A DNA stretch of 64,000 nt, from positions 1 to 64,000 of the forward strand of contig NZ_LMQO01000004.1 of assembly GCF_001425385.1 (NCBI RefSeq). Reading direction: 5' to 3'. Origin of the DNA: Sphingomonas sp. Leaf407. Its GTDB lineage: Bacteria; Pseudomonadota; Alphaproteobacteria; Sphingomonadales; Sphingomonadaceae. The position numbers and the translations under genes were made by a program. Of this stretch, positions 56,169 through 64,000 are shown in pieces. The notes below the pieces were generated by a model, which was not told the DNA's origin, made no database searches, and was given only the letters and a program-made list of their open reading frames with translations. How positions within the stretch are numbered: the stretch's first letter is position 1; every line of letters starts with the position of its first letter.

Positions 56169-58568
56169 TCAGAAACGTGCGCCGACCTCGACGCCGTAGA
56201 AGCGCGGCTCGCCCCGGATATAGGTGGGCACGCCGAAGCCGCCGCCGGTGTTGCCGCCATCGATCAGATAGCGCTCGTTGGTCAGGTTGCGGGCGAAGCC
56301 GCCGATCAGGAAGCGTCCGTCGCGGCCGATCTCGACCCCGGCACGCGCGTTGACCAGCGTATAGCCGCCCTGCGCGATCGCCGGATTGTTCGGCAGTTCG
56401 AAGAACACGCGCGAGCGATAGGTGACGCTCGGCACCGCATACAGCGTCAGCCCGCCCAGCGGCACCCGCAGGTTCGCGCCGCCCGAGGCGGTCATATCGG
56501 GCTGGAGACGGAAGCGATTGCCGGCGAACACGCCGTTGGTCGCGTCCTTTCCGATGCCGCCGTCGAGATAGGCGAAGGTCCCGAACAGCGACAGGACGCG
56601 CCCGATCGCGAGATTGCCTTCCAGCTCGACGCCGAGGTTGTCGGCCGACCCGGCCGAACGGGTGGTCGTCACACCGTTCTCGGTCCCGCTCACCTGAAAC
56701 CCGTCATAGCGTTGGTAGAAGACCGATGCCGCGCCGCTGAACGGCCCGACCCGTCCCTTGATGCCGCCTTCGTAATTCCACACCAGCTCTTCGGGCACGA
56801 TCTGCAGCGCGGGAATGACGGCGGCGGTCGCCGCCGTGCCGGTCCGCGCGGCGGCCAGTTGCACCACCGGCGAGCGGCGGCCCTTGCTGACCGTCGCGTA
56901 CAGGTTCACCGCATCGCTCAGCCGGAACAGCGCGTTGAAGCGCGGCAGCACGGCGGCGAAGCTGCGCTCGGCCTCGAACTTCGCACCCCCGGTGCTGGCG
57001 GTGCCGAGCAGGCTGGTGAACACCCCCGCCCCGGCAAGGATGCGCGAGAAGGGCTGGACCGAGCTGTATTGCGACTGGCGATTTTCGATCAGTACCCGCG
57101 CGCCGGCGGTCAGCTCCAGTTGCGGCAGCGGCAGCCATGTCGCGTCGGCGAACACCGAATAGGTATCGTTGTTGCCGTAATTGGCGAATTCCGACGCATA
57201 GGGCAGCACGGTGGCCCCCCCCCGCGTCAGCAGCGCGGTGGCGCGCGTCGCCGGAATCGTGCCGTTGGCGGCAACGCAGCCCGCGCCGGTAGGCACGCCC
57301 GCCGCATTCAGCCCGGCACGGACGCCGGCATAGGCCCCGGCGACCGAACAGGCGAGATAGGTGCCTTCCTCGGTCGAGAAGGGGACGCGCTGATAGCCGT
57401 TCTCGAAAAAGGCGTTCCAGCCGAACGACGCGCGTGCCTTTTCACCGGTGAAGGCGAAGCGGCCTTCGTGGCTCCACTGGTCGCCCTTCGCATCCTCGGC
57501 GAATTCGAGATACCATGCCGGTCCGCCATCGGCGTCGAACGTTTCGAGGCTGTTGAAGCGGCGATAGCCGTTGACGGCGGTGAAGACGACGCCCGGCGCG
57601 ACGTCGACCTGCACGGTCAGGTTCGCGTCATACACGTCGCGGTCGAGCCCCAGCTTGCGCTTGCCCAGCACCTCGGCGCTCAGCGGCGATCCCGACAGTT
57701 CGGCAGCGCCATAATCGCCGGTCCGCCCGCCGGTCGGCGCGAAGGCGCGGCTCTTGAACGCGGTGCCCGGATTGCGCTGCCCGTCATAGGTGAGGACGAG
57801 GTCGGCGGTGACGGCGGGGGTCGGCGTCCAGCGCAGCGATCCGCGAAGCCCACGCTGGTCCTGCCCGTTCAGGTCGTCCTGATCGACCCGACCCTGATTC
57901 TGGTTCGGGATGGTCGCATCACCCGCGATGTTGCGGACATAGCCGTCGCGGTATTTATAGGCGAACGCCAGCCGCCCGGCGAGCGTGTCGCCCCCCGCAT
58001 TGATGACACCCGACACCTGCGTCCGGTCGAAATTGCCCCGGGATGCGGCGGCTTCCACCGAGAAACCGGGGCGGGGCCGCGCGGAGATGATCGATACCGC
58101 GCCGACGGCGGCGGCGGTGCCGAACAGCGTCGCCTGCGGCCCCTTCACCACCTCGATCCGTTCGAGATCGAACAGGTCCTGATACGCCCCGCGCGACCGG
58201 CTGATGTCGACGCCGTTGTAATAGAAAGTGACGCGCGCGCCCTGCTGCGCCGATCCCGAATCCGACGTGATGCCCCGGATCACGAAGCCCGGATTATTGG
58301 CGCTCTGCTCCTGGATGACGAGGCCGGGGATATATTGCGCGACATCGGCCAGCGTCGATACGCCGAGGTCGGCCATCCGCTTGCCGGTGATGGCGGTGAC
58401 GGTGAGGGGTACGTCCTCGATCCGCTGTTCCATCTTTTGCGCGGTCACGACGATCTCGGCGGCACTATCGGCATCGTCGGATGTGCGCGGCTGGACATTG
58501 GCCTGCGCGAAGGCGGTGGTCGAACAACCAAGCGCGAGCAGCGCGACGAGCGGACGCGAGAACGACAT
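56169..58568 (-). CDS. TonB-dependent receptor divergent from PhoD
   Basis: A 799-residue receptor. It has a signal peptide (LVALLALGCSTTAFAQA), TonB-box-like EIVVTAQKMEQRIEDVPLTV, a plug with VAQYIPGLVIQEQSANNPGF, VIRGITSDSGSAQQGARVTF and IEVVKGPQATLFGTAAAVGA, and a barrel ending VEVGARF. It is of the common sphingomonad class with unknown ligands. Its divergence from an exported PhoD phosphatase/phosphodiesterase hints at uptake of an organophosphorus compound. A single CTGTCAT word occurs between the genes but no complete Pho box. Confidence 0.85.
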   Translation of the reverse strand: MSFSRPLVALLALGCSTTAFAQANVQPRTSDDADSAAEIVVTAQKMEQRIEDVPLTVTAITGKRMADLGVSTLADVAQYIPGLVIQEQSANNPGFVIRGITSDSGSAQQGARVTFYYNGVDISRSRGAYQDLFDLERIEVVKGPQATLFGTAAAVGAVSIISARPRPGFSVEAAASRGNFDRTQVSGVINAGGDTLAGRLAFAYKYRDGYVRNIAGDATIPNQNQGRVDQDDLNGQDQRGLRGSLRWTPTPAVTADLVLTYDGQRNPGTAFKSRAFAPTGGRTGDYGAAELSGSPLSAEVLGKRKLGLDRDVYDANLTVQVDVAPGVVFTAVNGYRRFNSLETFDADGGPAWYLEFAEDAKGDQWSHEGRFAFTGEKARASFGWNAFFENGYQRVPFSTEEGTYLACSVAGAYAGVRAGLNAAGVPTGAGCVAANGTIPATRATALLTRGGATVLPYASEFANYGNNDTYSVFADATWLPLPQLELTAGARVLIENRQSQYSSVQPFSRILAGAGVFTSLLGTASTGGAKFEAERSFAAVLPRFNALFRLSDAVNLYATVSKGRRSPVVQLAAARTGTAATAAVIPALQIVPEELVWNYEGGIKGRVGPFSGAASVFYQRYDGFQVSGTENGVTTTRSAGSADNLGVELEGNLAIGRVLSLFGTFAYLDGGIGKDATNGVFAGNRFRLQPDMTASGGANLRVPLGGLTLYAVPSVTYRSRVFFELPNNPAIAQGGYTLVNARAGVEIGRDGRFLIGGFARNLTNERYLIDGGNTGGGFGVPTYIRGEPRFYGVEVGARF

Positions 58569-58692
58569 GCAATATCCCCCTAATGATGGCGCCGCCTCTA
58601 GGGGGAAGGAATGACAGTCCGGTTACGTCATCGACCTGTCGTATCAGCGACATAGGGGGCGGCTGTCCCGCTTCTGCCAAGGTTTGCCGCCC

Positions 58693-60345
58693 ATGACGAT
58701 CAACCGCCGCACCGCCCTTCGCACCATCGGCGGCAGCGCCGCGCTCGCGCTGCCCGCCGTCACGGCCCATGCCGCCCCCCCGCCCGCGCGGTTCGAGCAT
58801 GGCGTGGCGAGCGGCGATCCGGCGGCGGACGGCGCGATCCTGTGGACCCGCGCGACGCCGCCCGCCGGCGCGACGGGGGACATTCCGCTCGACTGGCATG
58901 TCGCCACCAGCGAGCAGGGCACGCCCGTCGCCAGCGGCCGCGTCACTGCCCGCGCCGCGCGCGACTTCACCGCCAAGGTGGAGGTCACGCGGCTGACCGC
59001 CGGGCGCGACTATTGGTACTGGTTCACCACTGCCGACGGCACCCGTTCGCCGACCGGCCGGTTCCGTACCCTGCCGCGTGGGCGCACCGCCGATGTCGTG
59101 CTGGCAGTGGTGTCGTGCCAGCTCTATCCCGGCGGCTACTGGCACGCCTATACCGCGATCGCCGCCGAACCCCGGCTGGACGCGGTGCTGCATCTTGGCG
59201 ACTATATCTATGAATATGCTCCCGACGGCTATGGCGCCGACATCGGCCGCAAGCTGAACCGCCTGCCCGAACCGGCGCACGAGATCGTCACCCTCGCCGA
59301 TTATCGCACCCGCCATGCGCAGACCAAGCGCGACCCGGCGATGCAGGCGGCGCACGCCCGCGCCGCGTTCCTCTGCGTCTGGGACGATCACGAGAGCGCC
59401 AACGACGCTTGGGTCGGCGGGGCCGAGAACCACGATCCCGCGACCGAGGGCGACTGGGGCAAGCGCAAGGCGGCGGCGATGCAGGCCTATTTCGAATGGA
59501 TGCCGATCCGCGATCCCAAGCCGGGCCAGCCATGGGCGGCGATCAACCGCGCGTTCGACTTCGGCGATCTGGCGACGCTGGTGATGGTCGAAACCCGCCT
59601 GCTCGCCCGGTCGGAACAGGCCGCGCCCAAGGGAGCCGGCATCGCGCCCGACGATTATGCACGGATGATGGCGATCCGCGCCCGCCCCGACCGCGAATTG
59701 CTGGGCAAGGGGCAGCAGGACTGGGTCGAGGCGCAGCTCGCCCGGTCGGTCGCGGCGAAGCGGCCATGGCAGCTCCTCGGCAATCAGGTGGTGATGGCGC
59801 GCGTCCCCGGCCCCGATCTTGCCGCAGCCCTCGGCGATGCCGGCTATGCCGAGTTTCTTGCCAAGGCACCCGCCGCCTATCGCGACCGGATCGCCGAGGG
59901 GCAGGCATCGTACAAGGCGGGACTGCCGTTCAACTTCGATAGCTGGGACGGCTATCCCCCGGCGCGCGAGCGGCTCTATGCCGCGTTCCGCCGGGCGGGG
60001 TCGCGGCCGATCGTGCTGTCGGGGGACAGCCATGCCGGCTGGGCGAACGATCTGCACGACGATGCCGGCCGCCTCGTCGCCGCCGAATTCGGCGCGACCG
60101 CGATCTCCAGCCCGTCCTATGGTTCGATCCTGCCCGGCATCGGCACGATCATCGCCGATGGCAGCCCGGAGGTCCGCTACTGCGATCAGGACCGCAAGGG
60201 CTATCTGCTGCTCACCCTGACGCCGACCCGCGCGCAGGCGCAGTTCCGCACCGTGTCGAGCGTGATCGAACCGACCTTCACCACCGCAACCACCGCGCGC
60301 TGGTCGGTCGCGGCGGGCAGCGTGGCGCCGATCGTCGAGGAGTAG
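58693..60345 (+). CDS. phoD: PhoD-family alkaline phosphatase/phosphodiesterase
   Basis: A 550-residue enzyme with a Tat signal (MTINRRTALRTIGGSAALAL). It has an N-terminal Ig-like PhoD domain (FEHGVASGDPAADGAILWTR) and a metallophosphatase domain with SCQLYPGGY, LHLGDYIYEYAPDGYG, CVWDDHESANDAWVGG and VLSGDSHAGWANDLHD. These carry the Cys, Asp, Asn and His ligands for the Fe/Ca cofactor. It hydrolyses phosphate mono- or diesters outside the cytoplasm. The ATG at 58693 is chosen; the TTG at 58684 is upstream. It is divergent from a TBDR, and repeat copy B begins 3 bp after its stop. Confidence 0.93.
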   Translation: MTINRRTALRTIGGSAALALPAVTAHAAPPPARFEHGVASGDPAADGAILWTRATPPAGATGDIPLDWHVATSEQGTPVASGRVTARAARDFTAKVEVTRLTAGRDYWYWFTTADGTRSPTGRFRTLPRGRTADVVLAVVSCQLYPGGYWHAYTAIAAEPRLDAVLHLGDYIYEYAPDGYGADIGRKLNRLPEPAHEIVTLADYRTRHAQTKRDPAMQAAHARAAFLCVWDDHESANDAWVGGAENHDPATEGDWGKRKAAAMQAYFEWMPIRDPKPGQPWAAINRAFDFGDLATLVMVETRLLARSEQAAPKGAGIAPDDYARMMAIRARPDRELLGKGQQDWVEAQLARSVAAKRPWQLLGNQVVMARVPGPDLAAALGDAGYAEFLAKAPAAYRDRIAEGQASYKAGLPFNFDSWDGYPPARERLYAAFRRAGSRPIVLSGDSHAGWANDLHDDAGRLVAAEFGATAISSPSYGSILPGIGTIIADGSPEVRYCDQDRKGYLLLTLTPTRAQAQFRTVSSVIEPTFTTATTARWSVAAGSVAPIVEE

Positions 60346-60347
60346 GA

Positions 60348-60568
60348 CTAGGGCCGATCGACATTCCGTCGGCCGTGCCGCCAGCAACGACCATTTCCGT
60401 CACCCCGGACTGGTTCCGGGGTCCACCGTGCAGCGATTGATGCCGCTCGAAACACTTGCGACAGCGTTTGCGACCAAGTGGACCCCGGAACAAGTCCGGG
60501 GTGACGAAGGAGGATGGCGTTTTCGACTACGAACTGCACCGGAATAGCTGAATGTCGATCCCCACTAG
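60348..60568. repeat. REP-doublet (REPIN/MITE-like) repeat, copy B
   Basis: About 221 bp. It starts CTAGGGCCGATCGACATTCC, identical to copy A over 20 bp, and ends GCTGAATGTCGATCCCCACT then AG. Inner inverted REPs lie at 60399-60426 and 60478-60505. It fills the space between the convergent stops of phoD (60345) and the NmrA-like gene, whose stop codon lies within the last 4 bases of the repeat. Confidence 0.8.
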
Positions 60569-61455
60569 CCCCGCAACACGTCGTGCAGATCGGTCCACGC
60601 GACGTCGTAGCGCGCGTTGTCGGTCGGGGCCGACGGCGCGCGCCCGTCGAACATGTTGTGGAGATACTGCATCCCCTGCCAAGCCGGGAACACCGAGGTG
60701 CGATCGGGGAACAGCCGCCGCGTCGCCCCGATCAGCCGAGCGAGGCCGTTCAGCGATCCGGCGCGCAGCACGCCATAGCGCTTGCCCGTCACCTCGCCCA
60801 TCACCCCGGCGAGGTCGCGCGCGCTGACGCTGGCCCCGGCGATGTGCAGGTCGCGTGGTGCTGCGGTATCGAGCGCGGCGGCGGCGGTATAGGCGGCGAC
60901 ATCATCCTTGGTCGTCAGCGCGAAGCGGGTGTCGGCATCGCCCCAGTACAGCACCCGCCGCACCGGCCGCTGGATCAGCGGCATCTGCCCATTGAGCATG
61001 TCGGCGAACGCACCGTTGAAGATCGAGGTGGCGAGGATCGGCGCGGTGTCGAGCCGGGTGCGAAAGGCGCGACGCAGGTCGAAATTGCGATTCGTGCCCG
61101 TCGGCAACGCGGTATAATCGATCGAGAAGTCGGAAGGCACGAACCGCGCCGCCCCGCCACCGATCGCCGCGTCGAGCAGCCGGGTCTGCGTATCGAGGAT
61201 CGTCTCGCCCAGACCGTTCAACGCCGACACCACGCAGCGGGCATCACGGCATGCGCGGACCAAAGCCGCCGCATCGCTATAGTCGACGGCGACGACCTCC
61301 GCACCGGCCGCCGCCAGCGCCGCGGCGTCGCCCCCCGGCCGGACCAGCGCGCGTACCACCGCACCGCGCGCGAGCCCCGCACGGACGATCCGCCCGCCCA
61401 GATCACCGTTCGCACCGGCGACGACGATCGTTTCTGTCACATCCTTGCGTATCAT
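60565..61455 (-). CDS. NmrA-like NAD(P)-binding protein
   Basis: A 296-residue atypical SDR of the NmrA/isoflavone-reductase type. The nucleotide motif IVVAGANGDLGGRIVRAGLA (GANGDLGG) is at the N-terminus, with VRALVRPGGD for NADP preference. ARFVPSDFSIDYTAL and ILATSIFNGAFADMLNGQMP are in the substrate half, and there is no YxxxK catalytic pair in the usual place. It may be an oxidoreductase or a redox sensor. Its TAG stop uses bases of the REP-doublet repeat. It starts about 70 bp from the divergent glycosyltransferase gene. Confidence 0.82.
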   Translation of the reverse strand: MIRKDVTETIVVAGANGDLGGRIVRAGLARGAVVRALVRPGGDAAALAAAGAEVVAVDYSDAAALVRACRDARCVVSALNGLGETILDTQTRLLDAAIGGGAARFVPSDFSIDYTALPTGTNRNFDLRRAFRTRLDTAPILATSIFNGAFADMLNGQMPLIQRPVRRVLYWGDADTRFALTTKDDVAAYTAAAALDTAAPRDLHIAGASVSARDLAGVMGEVTGKRYGVLRAGSLNGLARLIGATRRLFPDRTSVFPAWQGMQYLHNMFDGRAPSAPTDNARYDVAWTDLHDVLRG

Positions 61456-61523
61456 TGCGGTTAGCGAACCACCCTGCCGTCCGTGCGTTCCCTACGCGCA
61501 CCACCGCGAAACGGGAACAGCCA

Positions 61524-62402
61524 TTGGACGAAGCGATCACCGGGCCCCGCTGCCCGATATGCGGCAACGATCGCTGGCATGCGCGCGCGCTGCCCGAATG
61601 CACCCATTGCGGCCTCGCCGTCGCCGATCTGCGTTTCGACGCGGTGGCGCTGCGCGAGGCGATCCGCGCGCATCTGGTGGGAGGAGCGGCAACCGGCTTC
61701 ACGCTCGCGCCGCATGCCCGGCGCAACGCGGCATGGGCGCTGGGGATGATATGGGAGGCGGAGCGCTGGCACCCGACCACGCCGCGCTCGCCCGACGTGA
61801 CGCTGGGCATCATCGCCCGCGCCGGCGACAGCGACACGGTGGCGGCGATGCTCGCGGCGCTGCGGCCAAGGTTCCCCAAGGCGATCGTCGTCCTCGACGG
61901 CACGATTGGCGATGCCGCCACTCTCGCCATGCAGGCGCGCGGCGTGCAGGTCATGGCGCATCCGCTGGGCGGCGACTTCGCCGCGCAACGCAACCGGGTG
62001 CAGGCGCTGGCGGAAGGATGGGTGCTGCACCTCGACACCGACGAACGGCCCGACGACGCGCTGCTCGGCGCGCTCGGCTGGCTGACGGCGGCGGCCGATC
62101 GCGACGGTCTGTGCGCGCTGGGCCTCGCCCGGCGCAATCTGGTCGACGGGGTGCAATCGGCGCTGTGGCCCGACATTCAGTACCGGCTGGTGCGCAGCGA
62201 CATCCGCTTCGCCGGCCGGGTCCACGAACGCCCCGACGTACCGTTCGAGCGGACCTCGCTGGCGCTGACCGGCGCGATCGATCACCGGCTCGACCGCACC
62301 CGCGTACTCGCACGATCGAAAGTCTATGAGGCGATGTCCGCCGGGGCCGGCCGCCCGACCGATGAAGCCGCCTTGCTCCGCCCGTTCACCGCCGCGACAT
62401 AA
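61524..62402 (+). CDS. Glycosyltransferase family 2-like protein with N-terminal zinc ribbon
   Basis: About 292 residues from a TTG at 61524 (MDEAITGPRCPICGNDRWHA); no ATG or GTG fits. Four cysteines (C10, C13, C26, C29: CPICG...CTHCG) form a zinc ribbon. The GT2-type fold follows: TLGIIARAGDSDTVAAMLAA, AIVVLDGTIGDAATLAMQAR and the DxD-like VLHLDTDERPDDALLGALGW, ending HERPDVPFERTSLALTGAID. It is a soluble sugar transferase without membrane helices. The last 79 bases overlap the 3' end of the opposite-strand glycosyltransferase. Confidence 0.72.
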   Translation: MDEAITGPRCPICGNDRWHARALPECTHCGLAVADLRFDAVALREAIRAHLVGGAATGFTLAPHARRNAAWALGMIWEAERWHPTTPRSPDVTLGIIARAGDSDTVAAMLAALRPRFPKAIVVLDGTIGDAATLAMQARGVQVMAHPLGGDFAAQRNRVQALAEGWVLHLDTDERPDDALLGALGWLTAAADRDGLCALGLARRNLVDGVQSALWPDIQYRLVRSDIRFAGRVHERPDVPFERTSLALTGAIDHRLDRTRVLARSKVYEAMSAGAGRPTDEAALLRPFTAAT

Positions 62403-63544
62403 ACCGCCGCCGTCTCCGTCGCCAGGCTCGTCCGGGTGAAGCGCCCCGCCGCCACCCGCGCCGCCGCCGACAGGGCGGCGCGCAACCCGCCGTCGCGCAG
62501 CATCCGCCGCAACACGTCGCCTAGCGCCAGCGCCGTGCAATTCTCCGCCAGCAGCCCCGCGCCGCTGTCGCCGACGAACAACCGCGCGCTCGGGTCCTCG
62601 CCACACGCCGCGATCGGCCGGGCGAACATCATCGCCTCCTGATACACCAGCCCGAAACTTTCGTAGCGCGACGGCGCGACCACCATGTCCGCCGCCGCCA
62701 GTTGCGCGTGCAGCGTGTCATCGTCGACGCGGTGAAAGGAATCGATCCGGCGCAGCGCCGCCGGCGGCAGTCCGTCCAGTTCGTGGCGATGCAGCCCGAT
62801 CACCGTCAGCCGAAAATCGGGCAGCTCCCCCGCATCGGCCTCCGCCGCCAATGCGGGCAGCGCGCCGATCAGCGCATCGGTCCCTTTACGCGGTTCGTTG
62901 CGCCCGACGAACAGCATCCGCAGAATGTCGTTGCCCGGCGGATAGGATGCCGCCTGCCCCGCCGCGACGATCGCGGGGTCGAGGCTCAGGCCGACCACCG
63001 CATGACCCGGCCCCGGCGGTGCCGTGCGGTACAGCGCGGCGATCTTCGCGCCATGCGCCGCGGTATTGGAGATGAGCCCCGCCGAGGCGCGCGCCGCCAC
63101 CGCCTCCACCATCACCGCCCCCCGCCGATCGATCCGGTCGCGCAAGGTTACGGGCGGGGCGGCGCTGGTCGCGACCGGCGTGGAATTGCGCGTGACATAG
63201 GGCACCGGCCCGGTCAGTGCGATCCATAGCCCCGGCGCATACCAGTTCGTCCCCTCGACCACGTCGAACGGGCGTTCGGCATGCAGCCGCCGCACCGTCC
63301 CCGCGATCATCGCCGGGCCGCACAAATGGCCGATGCCGGGCCAGCGCCGCAGCCATGCCAGCCAGCCGCCGCCGCCTGCGCCGACCACCTCGACCGCGCC
63401 GTCGCGCTCGCGCCCCGACCGGTCCATCGTCACGACGCGCACGTCATGCCCCGCCCCGGCCAGCGCCTGCGCGATCTCGCGCGCGGCGCGCGACAGGCCG
63501 CTCTTCTCGGGCGGATAGGCCCAGGTGACGATGCCGATCCTCAT
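62324..63544 (-). CDS. Glycosyltransferase family 4
   Basis: A 406-residue GT-B enzyme. The N-terminal donor-side start is MRIGIVTWAYPPEKSGLSRA (GLSRAAREIAQALAGAGHDV). The C-terminal GT4 domain has ILRMLFVGRNEPRKGTDALI and the EX7E-type motif VVAPSRYESFGLVYQEAMMF. It transfers a sugar from an NDP donor in cell-surface polysaccharide synthesis. Its ATG overlaps the stop of the next glycosyltransferase upstream (ATGA), so the two are co-translated. Its 3' end overlaps the convergent GT2 gene by 79 bp. Confidence 0.88.
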   Translation of the reverse strand: MRIGIVTWAYPPEKSGLSRAAREIAQALAGAGHDVRVVTMDRSGRERDGAVEVVGAGGGGWLAWLRRWPGIGHLCGPAMIAGTVRRLHAERPFDVVEGTNWYAPGLWIALTGPVPYVTRNSTPVATSAAPPVTLRDRIDRRGAVMVEAVAARASAGLISNTAAHGAKIAALYRTAPPGPGHAVVGLSLDPAIVAAGQAASYPPGNDILRMLFVGRNEPRKGTDALIGALPALAAEADAGELPDFRLTVIGLHRHELDGLPPAALRRIDSFHRVDDDTLHAQLAAADMVVAPSRYESFGLVYQEAMMFARPIAACGEDPSARLFVGDSGAGLLAENCTALALGDVLRRMLRDGGLRAALSAAARVAAGRFTRTSLATETAAVYVAAVNGRSKAASSVGRPAPADIAS

Positions 63545-64000
63545 TTGAGCGCGATCAACTGGCGGTAGAGCGCGACATAGTCCTCGGCCATCCGCCGGGC
63601 GGTGAACCGCGCCTCGAAGCGTTCGCGCACCCGCGCCCGGTCGAGCGTTTCGATCCGCTCCAAGGCGGCGACCGCCTCGTCCTCGCTGCCGACGACGAAG
63701 CCGGTAACGCCCTGCTCCACCACCTCACGCGCGCTGCCCCGGTCCCATGCGATCACCGGCGTGCCGCACGCCATCGCCTCGATCATCACCAGCCCGAACG
63801 GCTCGGGCCAGTCGATCGGGAAGAGCAGCGCCGCCGCCTCGCCCAGCAGCGCCTGTTTGGCGCGGTCGTCGACCTCGCCGACATGCACCGCATCGTCGCC
63901 CAGCAGCGGCGCGACGCTGTCGGCGAAATAGCGCGGGTTGCCGACGTCGATCCCCCCGGCCAGCCGGATCGGTCGCCCGGCGGCACGCGCGACGCGGATC
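63541..64000 (-). CDS. Glycosyltransferase family 4, 3' part (cut by window edge)
   Basis: 152 codons of the C-terminal half are in the window, open to the edge: RAAGRPIRLAGGIDVGNPRY, then LLGDDAVHVGEVDDRAKQAL, FPIDWPEPFGLVMIEAMACG (the EX7E motif) and TPVIAWDRGSAREVVEQGVT. It ends RMAEDYVALYRQLIALK. It is a clear GT4 enzyme and is coupled to the following GT4 gene by ATGA. It belongs to a polysaccharide-synthesis operon continuing to the right of the window. Confidence 0.9.
   Translation of the reverse strand, partial: IRVARAAGRPIRLAGGIDVGNPRYFADSVAPLLGDDAVHVGEVDDRAKQALLGEAAALLFPIDWPEPFGLVMIEAMACGTPVIAWDRGSAREVVEQGVTGFVVGSEDEAVAALERIETLDRARVRERFEARFTARRMAEDYVALYRQLIALK

Noticed and set aside
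58569..58692. Pho box between the TBDR and phoD
   Set aside because: Only one CTGTCAT half and a degenerate partner; a full tandem repeat is not present.
1..64000. tRNA, rRNA genes and CRISPR arrays
   Set aside because: No cloverleaf with a conserved T-loop, rRNA-like segment or regularly spaced direct repeat was noticed. This was by eye; a tRNAscan or CRISPR search could overturn it.

Overview
The window is a 64 kb piece of a high-GC alphaproteobacterial chromosome. It most likely comes from a Sphingomonas-like member of the Sphingomonadales. The reasons are nine TonB-dependent receptors (TBDRs) in about 43 kb, TBDR/DUF6607, GH97 and ROK/LacI carbohydrate loci, a DesK/DesR-ABC operon, GC-rich REP-type palindromes and frequent ATGA/TGATG gene overlaps. 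This is an inference from gene content; no rRNA or tRNA gene was seen.

Layout. (1) 0-8 kb: a serine hydrolase cut by the window edge, an alpha/beta hydrolase, and an IS3-family element that has split an esterase gene with a 3-bp target duplication. Next come a TetR/thioesterase pair and a divergent SDR / old-yellow-enzyme / quinone-oxidoreductase operon. (2) 8-15 kb: a decayed mobile region. It holds a frameshifted phosphate-selective porin, a frameshifted DNA invertase, a lactate dehydrogenase coupled to a 59-codon leader ORF, a broken resolvase, a tyrosine recombinase translationally coupled to vapBC, and a second vapBC head to head with the first. (3) 15-31 kb: a metal-acquisition block. 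A ZnuD-like receptor and a five-gene TBDR/FecBCD-type ABC importer/TBDR cassette diverge from a promoter region with two Zur-like palindromes. Then come MntR, an MntR-type operator and a divergent receptor, followed by a haem/haemoglobin-type receptor with DUF6607 and a truncated DUF4198 remnant. (4) 31-35 kb: two small unknown proteins and an ABC-2 exporter/DesK/DesR operon. (5) 35-53 kb: nutrient-scavenging loci. These are TBDR/arylsulfatase/formylglycine-generating enzyme, MFS/LacI/TBDR/GH97, and ROK/TBDR/unknown secreted His-rich protein. (6) 53-56 kb: a Tn3 transposase remnant, an IS701-family element and REP-doublet repeats. (7) 56-64 kb: a TBDR divergent from a PhoD phosphatase, an NmrA-like protein, and glycosyltransferases running off the window.

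The strongest candidate for something new is the 14.9-24.5 kb cassette. Zur-type boxes sit upstream of both a ZnuD-like receptor and an operon whose ABC importer is of the siderophore/cobalamin (FecBCD/BtuFCD) type rather than ZnuABC. This suggests an import route for chelated zinc. The MntR/receptor pair next door, with its own operator, suggests outer-membrane manganese uptake. Two mobile-DNA observations also stand out: a toxin-antitoxin pair fused by overlapping codons to a recombinase, and two copies of a 210-221 bp palindromic repeat, one of which has an IS701 element inserted at its CTAG border.
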